Of a stretch of 5,107 nucleotides of DNA, positions 1 through 4,699 are shown piece after piece. Positions within the stretch are counted from its first letter, which is position 1, and each line of letters opens with the position of its first letter. The position numbers and the translations under genes were made by a program. The stretch comes from Spirochaetaceae bacterium (GTDB lineage: Bacteria; Spirochaetota; Spirochaetia; Treponematales; Breznakiellaceae), in NCBI GenBank assembly GCA_031284645.1, contig JAITXS010000037.1:1-5107 (forward strand). The letters run 5' to 3'. Below the pieces are notes generated by a model. That model saw nothing but the letters and a program-made list of their open reading frames with translations, had not been told where the DNA came from and made no database searches.

Positions 1-20
1 CTATGCATATCTAACCCCAT
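1..20 (-). CDS. Possible start of a further gene, cut by the left edge
   Basis: An ATG at 20-18 is followed by five more open codons (reading M-G-L-D-M-H) before the window ends. A purine-rich AGAAAGG (31-37 on the plus strand as CCTTTCT) lies about 10 nt upstream, and a perfect TATAAT lies a further 7 nt back, so promoter, ribosome-binding site and start are in sensible order. Six codons are far too few to assign a family or to exclude chance. It would be the next minus-strand gene after the cytidylyltransferase, probably with its own promoter. Confidence 0.25.
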
Positions 21-30
21 TCTGATCTAC

Positions 31-50
31 CTTTCTGTAGACCTATTATA
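31..50 (-). promoter_or_regulatory. Candidate -10 box and ribosome-binding site for the left-edge gene
   Basis: On the minus strand TATAAT (50-45) exactly matches the sigma-70 -10 consensus, and AGAAAGG (37-31) lies between it and the ATG at 20. I see no convincing TTGACA-like -35 box at 16-18 nt spacing; that stretch is A-rich (CTAAAAACTAAAAA). In AT-rich DNA a perfect TATAAT can occur by chance, so the call depends on the neighbouring ribosome-binding site and ATG. Confidence 0.3.
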
Positions 51-110
51 TTTTGGGCTAGATTTTTAGTTTTTAGTCGCCTGTTTTTCGGCTAGGTTTT
101 ATTTTTAAGC

Positions 111-192
111 ATCACGGCACGAAGGCAGGGCTGCAATAAAAGCAAAACCAAGACAGGGCTTGAGCCGTTGGAATAGCGGCAATACGGGCGCT
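111..192. repeat. GC-richer intergenic block, possible dispersed repeat
   Basis: This block lies between AT-rich DNA (about 40-110) and the GGGTA-type repeat. It contains CAGGGCT twice (126-132 and 154-160) and a small GCCG/CGGC stem around 164-180. No family-recognisable protein is encoded; the only ORF is a 34-codon one discussed under rejected items. I have an impression of similar blocks recurring between genes in treponeme genomes, but that is recollection and cannot be checked here. No clear intrinsic terminator for the operon was found in it. Confidence 0.3.
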
Positions 193-234
193 CCTAGCCA
201 AAACCCTTCGCCCCATACCCTATACCCTATAGGT
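193..234 (-). repeat. GGGTA-type repeat overlapping the 3' end of the cytidylyltransferase gene
   Basis: On the minus strand this reads AGGGTATAGGGTATGGGG (228-211) followed by GCGAAGGGTTTTGGCTAGG (211-193). The first part is closely matched, in the same orientation, at the 3' end of the Rpn gene (4699-4678, with small insertions). In inverted orientation, plus-strand 211-227 matches the reverse complement of 4563-4579 at 16 of 17 bases. The second part resembles plus-strand 4551-4570, again inverted. The repeat supplies the last codons and the TAG stop of the cytidylyltransferase. Whether it is a mobile or REP-like element is unknown. Confidence 0.6.
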
Positions 235-1116
235 TTCGTCCAGTTTTTTTAGTTCGGAAAAAGTATCAATTTCGGTTATATCATCAAAAGAGCATTCGCG
301 CACGGTAATTTCATAATCTTTGATAAAATAATCCAGTGCGACCTGATCCCAATAGCGTTCTTTACCCCCGGGCATTTCATATACTTCTTGAATATGACCG
401 GCCATCTTCGCACCGTCGCGTTTATTCCAATACGATATGCCAAACATATGATGGCAATTTTTCCCGCCGACACGCAACTTTGTGATGATGCCGCCTTTTG
501 TTTCAAAACACCAGTCATCGGTACGGTCGGTGGGCACGCCAAGATAATTCGTAGTATATTGATATTTGCTGATAAGTTTCGGGTTTCGCAAAAGGAGGTC
601 CGATTCAAGCAGATAGGCGTTTTGTAATTGATAACGCGCCAGCATTGCTGAGGAAATATTATTCGCCTCGTTGTACAGGGGATTTTCTAAAAATTTAACA
701 TTCGGGTATTTATACAAAAGCTGATCAAACTGCTCGCCGAGATAACCCCGTACAATGATGATTTCCGTAATACCCACCGCACTTACCGCATCGAGCAATG
801 TGTCAATAATACGCACTCCCTTTACCCTGACAAGCGGCTTTGGGGTGTTCAGCGTAATGGGCACCAAACGCGAGCCAAAGCCCGCAGCAAGAAAAATCGC
901 CCGCTGTACCCGGTAAGGTTCAAGCGCTTCCAGGCCCTTTGCGGTAACAGCATTTTTGTTGATAAGGCCGTCTTCGGTCAGTTTTAATACAGCCTTATTC
1001 ACCGTGCCCACCGCAAGTCCGGCACCTTTTGCAAGCGCCCGTTGCGTAAGTTCCGGGCCGCCTTGCTGTCCTTCTAAAAAAGCAAGAATATCAAACTGTG
1101 TTTGGGTAAGTTCCAT
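220..1116 (-). CDS. Winged-helix / LicC-PntC-type CTP-dependent cytidylyltransferase fusion
   Basis: The 298-residue protein has two parts. Residues 1-67 look like a winged helix-turn-helix: a helix set around LTQRALAKGAGLAVGTVNKA, then a wing leading to VTAKGLEALEPY. Residues 72-298 are a nucleotidyltransferase: the signature LAAGFGSRL (76-84), TPKPLV with K93, NNISS (152-156), ESDLLL with likely metal ligand D173, DDW (200-202), ISYW (227-230), RYWDQV (254-259) and TEIDT (281-285). This order closely follows pneumococcal LicC, which makes CDP-choline from CTP and phosphocholine; AEP cytidylyltransferases (PntC) belong to the same superfamily, so phosphocholine, phosphoethanolamine and AEP are all possible substrates. 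Context favours AEP. No kinase or transaminase domain is fused. The ATG has AGAGAGG 8 nt upstream, inside the end of the permease gene 3 nt away. The last codons and stop fall in a repeat. Confidence 0.88.
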   Translation of the reverse strand: MELTQTQFDILAFLEGQQGGPELTQRALAKGAGLAVGTVNKAVLKLTEDGLINKNAVTAKGLEALEPYRVQRAIFLAAGFGSRLVPITLNTPKPLVRVKGVRIIDTLLDAVSAVGITEIIIVRGYLGEQFDQLLYKYPNVKFLENPLYNEANNISSAMLARYQLQNAYLLESDLLLRNPKLISKYQYTTNYLGVPTDRTDDWCFETKGGIITKLRVGGKNCHHMFGISYWNKRDGAKMAGHIQEVYEMPGGKERYWDQVALDYFIKDYEITVRECSFDDITEIDTFSELKKLDETYRV

Positions 1117-1119
1117 GAT

Positions 1120-2724
1120 TTAAACCTCTCTGAATCTTTTTTCCAAAAAATAAATAAGCGTCTTTACCGTAAAATTGCATACCAGAATTAAAAGCGATAC
1201 AAAAGCCGCGCCTTCCAAAAAGAGCTGCCCCTCAAACTCGGTAATCATAAGCGAAACAGGTTTATTTCCCATAGTACTTAAAAATGATACCGCCGAGATA
1301 GTCATCATTGAATTGACAAAAAAACATGAAATCATTTCCAGTACCGTGTGTTTTGTCTGCGGAATGAGCACATCAATAATAACGTGCAGACGTCCGATGC
1401 CAAGCGTACGCCCCACATCCTCCAGATTGCCATTTAATTTCCCCAGGGAATTATACGCCATAAGATAGGGGGATGCCATAAAGTGCACGGTGTTTACCAA
1501 AATGAGCATGGAAAAAGTGCCGTAGATAAAACTTCCCTTAAAAAACAGGACATAAGAGAGACCCAGCACCATGCCCGGTATGGCAAGCGAGGTAATTGAT
1601 ACCAGATGCAGAAAACGGGAGGTATTTCCCCGTGTGCGTGCTGTAAAATAGGCGACCACATAGGACAGAATTGTACCAAGAACCGCGACGCCTGTGGAAA
1701 TAATCAGTGAATTGGCAAGATATTTTCCCGCGCCCATATCAAGTGTTTTCGTTATATTACTTAATGAAAAACTCATGTCCAGCGGATACTGCTTTACAAA
1801 AGTAAGCAGGGCAAAAACAACGATGGGCAGGGCAATTAAGGCGCATACCACAATGCTATACAAAGAGGCAAGCATATCACGCAGTTTATGTTCTTTTTTT
1901 GTTTTTTGCCGCGACACAAAACCCTGGTTTGACAGATCCTTGTTAAAAAGATCAAAAAGAAAGGCAATGACGGCCGGAATAAGCAGGAAAGATCCGATAA
2001 CGGAACCCTTGTCAAAATGCAAAAGCCCGATAACCTCCTGGTACATCAAAACCGGAAGCGTGGTATAACGCCCGCCTATCATCAGCGGCACGCCGTAATC
2101 AGTAAAAATCAGGGTAAAAACCGCAAATACTACGGATATCAGGGGCTTACGAAGATAGGCAAAACTTATCGAAAAAAAACGATTGAGCCTTGGTATGCCC
2201 AAAACCTCGGCGGCCTCGTAGGGAGATCCGTCTTCATATTTAAGAATATCGGCAAGCATAAGAAAGGCCACGGGAAAGGCGTATAAAACAGAGCCGGTGA
2301 CAATACCGCTAAAACCATAAATTGAATGGGAAAGGTTAAACATACGGGTAAGAATACCGTTGGATCCCAAGAGAAGCACTAATCCCATTCCGTGTGAAAT
2401 TGACGGGATAAGCATGGGCAGGGTAACAAACACAGCGGTAATTTCACGAAACGGCATATTGCTGCGCACAAGGCATAAAGCAAAAATATAGGCAATCACG
2501 ATAGAGATAATTGTGGCTGTTCCGGCAACGGCTATTGAATGAAACAAAGCCGGTTTAAACTGAGCCGATTGCACTATCTCCGCTATGTTTGTCCGACTCA
2601 TATTTCCCAGCATGGAAAACAGCGGAAAGATAATCGCCGCCGTTAAAAACAGCCCTATAAATACTTTAACAAAGCTTGAGAACTGTACATTCCGTGCCCT
2701 TAGGGTTTTTCTATATATTGACAT
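1120..2724 (-). CDS. Fused two-domain ABC permease, putative 2-aminoethylphosphonate/ferric type
   Basis: The 534-residue inner-membrane protein has about 12 hydrophobic segments in two halves of six (roughly 18-262 and 286-526), joined by a charged loop at 263-285 rich in K and R. Each half carries an EAA-type ATPase-docking loop: YEAAEVLGIPRLNRFF at 169-184 and LEDVGRTLGIGRLHVII at 434-450. Such fused permeases serve ferric, thiamine and putative AEP importers. The stretch FTDYGVPLMIGG (207-218), followed by a Y-E-V-I-G pattern, is reminiscent of the putative AEP permeases (TIGR03262-like), which is my main reason for preferring that substrate. It overlaps the ATPase gene by 14 bp, and with only a weak ribosome-binding site it is probably translated by coupling. 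One fused permease completes the transporter, so no second permease gene is needed. Confidence 0.88.
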   Translation of the reverse strand: MSIYRKTLRARNVQFSSFVKVFIGLFLTAAIIFPLFSMLGNMSRTNIAEIVQSAQFKPALFHSIAVAGTATIISIVIAYIFALCLVRSNMPFREITAVFVTLPMLIPSISHGMGLVLLLGSNGILTRMFNLSHSIYGFSGIVTGSVLYAFPVAFLMLADILKYEDGSPYEAAEVLGIPRLNRFFSISFAYLRKPLISVVFAVFTLIFTDYGVPLMIGGRYTTLPVLMYQEVIGLLHFDKGSVIGSFLLIPAVIAFLFDLFNKDLSNQGFVSRQKTKKEHKLRDMLASLYSIVVCALIALPIVVFALLTFVKQYPLDMSFSLSNITKTLDMGAGKYLANSLIISTGVAVLGTILSYVVAYFTARTRGNTSRFLHLVSITSLAIPGMVLGLSYVLFFKGSFIYGTFSMLILVNTVHFMASPYLMAYNSLGKLNGNLEDVGRTLGIGRLHVIIDVLIPQTKHTVLEMISCFFVNSMMTISAVSFLSTMGNKPVSLMITEFEGQLFLEGAAFVSLLILVCNFTVKTLIYFLEKRFREV

Positions 2725-3469
2725 ATTTTACCAATGAATCGATCTTTTTTTGCAGCTTGTCCAGCACAAATTCTTTTACAAAAGCTGTGGCCGGCCGGCG
2801 TATAATATTTTCCGGCGTATCAAGCTGTTCTATCATACCGGAGTGCATAACCATAATACGGTCGGACATAGAAAAAGCCTCCTCCTGATCATGCGTGATA
2901 TACACAATGGTTGTTTTAAACTTTTCCTGAATACGTTTTATTTCATCACGCAGAGCAAGGCGGGTGGCTGCATCCAAGGCCGACATGGGCTCGTCAAAAA
3001 GAATTATTTCGGGATTGAGCGCCAAGGTGCGGGCTATGGCAACTCTCTGCTGCTGCCCGCCGGAAAGCTTGGCGGGCCTTTTGTAGAGATGTTCAGTCAG
3101 GTCTACCTGTTCAATAATCCCAAGCGCAATTTCCCGCGACCTGCTTTTTAATTCTTTATTAAACTTGAGTGCATATTCAACGTTTTTTAAGACCGTCATA
3201 TTCTGGAAAAGCGCGTAGTTTTGAAACACAATACCCATAGAGCGGGATGCGGGCGGTCTGTTTGTTATGTCCACGCCGTTTTTAAGTATCACCCCGCTTG
3301 TAGGACGTAAGAGGCCGATCAAGATACGCAAAATAGTGGTTTTACCGCAGCCCGAAGGCCCCAGAATGGAAAGAAACTCCCCGTCCTGAACCGTAAAATC
3401 AAGATTTCGCAGTACCTCAAGCTTGTTAAAAACATGGACAAGGTTTTTAACTTCCAATTTTTCATTCAT
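2711..3469 (-). CDS. ABC transporter ATP-binding protein, short form
   Basis: This is the cytoplasmic ATPase that drives the importer. From the ATG at 3469 it is 252 residues: Walker A GPSGCGKTT (37-45), Q-loop Q83, signature LSGGQQQR (135-142), Walker B IILFDE (155-160), D-loop SALD (163-166) and switch H193. All catalytic motifs are intact. I prefer this start over an upstream in-frame TTG at 3511 because family similarity begins at MNEKLEVKNL, GGTGG lies 10 nt upstream, and the longer version would overlap the lipoprotein gene by 41 bp. The ATG follows the lipoprotein stop by one base. Ferric, polyamine and AEP ATPases are usually about 340-370 residues with a C-terminal TOBE domain; this one ends soon after the nucleotide-binding domain and lacks it. 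The 3' end overlaps the permease gene. Confidence 0.93.
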   Translation of the reverse strand: MNEKLEVKNLVHVFNKLEVLRNLDFTVQDGEFLSILGPSGCGKTTILRILIGLLRPTSGVILKNGVDITNRPPASRSMGIVFQNYALFQNMTVLKNVEYALKFNKELKSRSREIALGIIEQVDLTEHLYKRPAKLSGGQQQRVAIARTLALNPEIILFDEPMSALDAATRLALRDEIKRIQEKFKTTIVYITHDQEEAFSMSDRIMVMHSGMIEQLDTPENIIRRPATAFVKEFVLDKLQKKIDSLVKYVNI

Positions 3470-3470
3470 G

Positions 3471-4451
3471 CTAATACTGCCACCGTGAAAGGAGTCTGTC
3501 CTTGAGTGCAAGATCGTAAACGCCGCTCATGTCGGCATAGGGAATCGTACGCGGGTAATTCGGAATATCATTGGTCTGATCCTTGAAAATCGGTTCAGGA
3601 CAATAGAGTTTTTTATCGTCTTTTACCAGCGTATCCATAGCAAAAGCAAAAACTTTCTGTACCGCCGCTCGTGTTTCCTTACCTTTGACGATAGCCATAC
3701 CGGTCGTTATGCTCGGCGCGCCTTCGGGGAAAAATATCATTTCAAGAGGAAGTCCCTTGCTGTTAATGGCCTGAGTCGCGGTAAGCGTCATGCCCAATCC
3801 TATGACAACCTCTCCCTGAATGAGCGCGTTTACCGGCCCTGAACCCGAGGTGGTAAACTGCAGTACATTTTGTGCGAATTTATCAAAATAAGCAAAAGCA
3901 GCGTCTTCCCCCCAAGCATTCACAAGACTGACCAGGAACATATAGCCTGTGCCCGATGTTTTGGGATTCGGCATGGAAAGGCGGCCTTTGTACACGGGGT
4001 TTAAAAGATCGTTATATGAAGCGGGAATAGGCAAGCCCAGTTCAACAAGCTTGGCGCGGTTTATGACAATTGCCCCGCTGGATTTATCCCAGGGTAAAAA
4101 GCGGTGATTAGCCGGTACGAGTTCCGGCAGAAAGGCCGAGCTGTCGTAGCCTGAAAGATCGGCGAGCATATCACTTAAACCTTCAAGGTAGCCTGTCTCA
4201 AGATTGATAGTAATGTCGGCCTCGGTGGACGCGCCCTCCGCCTTGAGTTTTGCTGCGTGATTCCCCGTGGAAAGCACCTGCACATCAATAGTATACTCGG
4301 GAAAGCGCTCTTTGAGCAATTCCCTCATGTGTTCAGTTCTGAAATCCTCGGTACTGGTAAAAATGACGACACGATTGTTTTCTGTTTTAGTGCAGGAAAC
4401 AAGCCCCCAAAGCAGGCAGAAGGCCGCTAAAGCGGCGGTAATTTTTTTCAT
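3471..4451 (-). CDS. Extracellular substrate-binding lipoprotein of the ABC importer
   Basis: The 326-residue protein starts with a lipoprotein signal: MKK, a hydrophobic core, then LVSC with C20 as the lipidated cysteine. The rest is a type II periplasmic binding fold of the FbpA/AfuA/AEP class: strand VVIFTST (28-34), EADI (77-80), SGAIVINRAKL (125-135), a hinge-proximal PNPKTSGTGY (161-170), GEVVIGLG (213-220) and the late AIVKGKE (253-259). Ferric-binding members have two adjacent tyrosines soon after the GEV strand; here that place reads MTLTATQA, so iron is unlikely. The SGTGY segment is often an anion-binding site in this class and would suit a phosphonate or phosphate group. It is the first gene of the operon, with GAGGAG 5 nt before the ATG. 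Ligand assignment is inference; the family assignment is firm. Confidence 0.88.
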   Translation of the reverse strand: MKKITAALAAFCLLWGLVSCTKTENNRVVIFTSTEDFRTEHMRELLKERFPEYTIDVQVLSTGNHAAKLKAEGASTEADITINLETGYLEGLSDMLADLSGYDSSAFLPELVPANHRFLPWDKSSGAIVINRAKLVELGLPIPASYNDLLNPVYKGRLSMPNPKTSGTGYMFLVSLVNAWGEDAAFAYFDKFAQNVLQFTTSGSGPVNALIQGEVVIGLGMTLTATQAINSKGLPLEMIFFPEGAPSITTGMAIVKGKETRAAVQKVFAFAMDTLVKDDKKLYCPEPIFKDQTNDIPNYPRTIPYADMSGVYDLALKDRLLSRWQY

Positions 4452-4456
4452 AGATA

Positions 4457-4462
4457 CTCCTC
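4457..4462 (-). promoter_or_regulatory. Strong ribosome-binding site of the lipoprotein gene
   Basis: Minus-strand GAGGAG lies 5 nt before the ATG at 4451 and fixes that start. It sits only 12 nt past the 3' arm of the terminator-like hairpin at 4475-4493, so folding of that hairpin could also affect access to it. Confidence 0.75.
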
Positions 4463-4473
4463 GTTAGAACATT

Positions 4474-4493
4474 AAAAAAGCCCGAAGCTTTTT
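4474..4493 (-). terminator. Terminator-like hairpin in front of the transporter operon
   Basis: On the minus strand AAAAAGC (4493-4487), loop TTCGG, then GCTTTTT (4481-4475) and one more T form a 7-bp stem with a built-in U-run. The arm is A/T-rich and the plus strand also ends in Ts, so it could work in both directions. It lies 22 nt upstream of the lipoprotein ATG. It may end transcripts arriving from the Rpn gene. If the operon promoter lies further upstream, it would be an attenuator in the leader. The stem is short and has only two G-C pairs, so its efficiency is uncertain. Confidence 0.5.
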
Positions 4494-4506
4494 CTCTTTG
4501 TTCAAT

Positions 4507-4525
4507 CTTATATCAGAATATCAGA
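4507..4525 (-). promoter_or_regulatory. Tandem TCTGATAT octamers overlapping a possible -10 box
   Basis: On the minus strand TCTGATAT occurs twice in direct succession (4525-4518 and 4517-4510), followed by AAG, which creates TATAAG (4512-4507), four or five matches to TATAAT depending on the base weighting. No good -35 box is visible at 17 nt; the best is CTGTTC. A transcript from here would carry the hairpin at 4474-4493 in its leader. The tandem octamer could be an operator, for example for the winged-helix domain encoded at the operon's end, or chance in AT-rich DNA. Confidence 0.3.
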
Positions 4526-4540
4526 AAATGAACAGGTGTA

Positions 4541-4699
4541 CTAGGGGCTAGCAAAGGGTTTTGGGTAGAGGGTATGGGGGTTTAGTTCTTACCAGAAAGC
4601 CTCTACCCTATACCCCGAGCCCTTTGCTTCGGGGTAGGGTAGTAACTATCTGATGTTACTATACCCCCTACCCTAGACCCCATTACCCTATTTTACCCT
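4541..4699. repeat. Nested inverted repeats of TACCC/GGGTA units between Rpn and the operon
   Basis: Several palindromes overlap here. The largest pairs 4550-4578 with 4600-4628 (23 of 29 positions identical, including a perfect AGCAAAGGG/CCCTTTGCT end). A second pairs CTACCCTATACCCCG (4603-4617) with CGGGGTAGGGTAG (4630-4642), with a two-base bulge. A third pairs TAGTAAC (4640-4646) with GTTACTA (4655-4661). A fourth encloses the third: GGGTAGGG (4632-4639) with CCCTACCC (4666-4673). Because they share arms they cannot all form at once. The right end (4678-4699) matches in direct orientation the repeat at the end of the cytidylyltransferase gene and includes the Rpn stop codon. It resembles a REP/BIME or MITE-like element, but no terminal duplication is evident. 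Confidence 0.65.

Noticed and set aside
112..216. A 34-codon minus-strand ORF starting just after the cytidylyltransferase stop
   Set aside because: Its ATG comes from the GGGTATGGGG repeat, it has no ribosome-binding site, and it lies in a block that looks like intergenic repeat. Translation would need evidence.
3470..3511. N-terminal extension of the ATPase from a TTG at 3511
   Set aside because: The extra 14 residues (MHSRTDSFHGGSIS) match nothing typical of ABC ATPases, overlap the lipoprotein gene, and precede a normal ATG with its own ribosome-binding site.
3471..4451. Ferric iron transport operon
   Set aside because: The overall family fits, but the Tyr-Tyr ligand pair is missing from the binding protein and the linked cytidylyltransferase has no role in iron uptake.
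4452..4506. Riboswitch (for example TPP) in the operon leader
   Set aside because: The leader downstream of the possible promoter is only about 50 nt and contains just one simple hairpin; no conserved aptamer motif is seen.
4678..4699. Telomere-like or chromosome-end sequence from the TACCC runs
   Set aside because: The units are degenerate, switch strand within 150 bp, and lie between ordinary genes.
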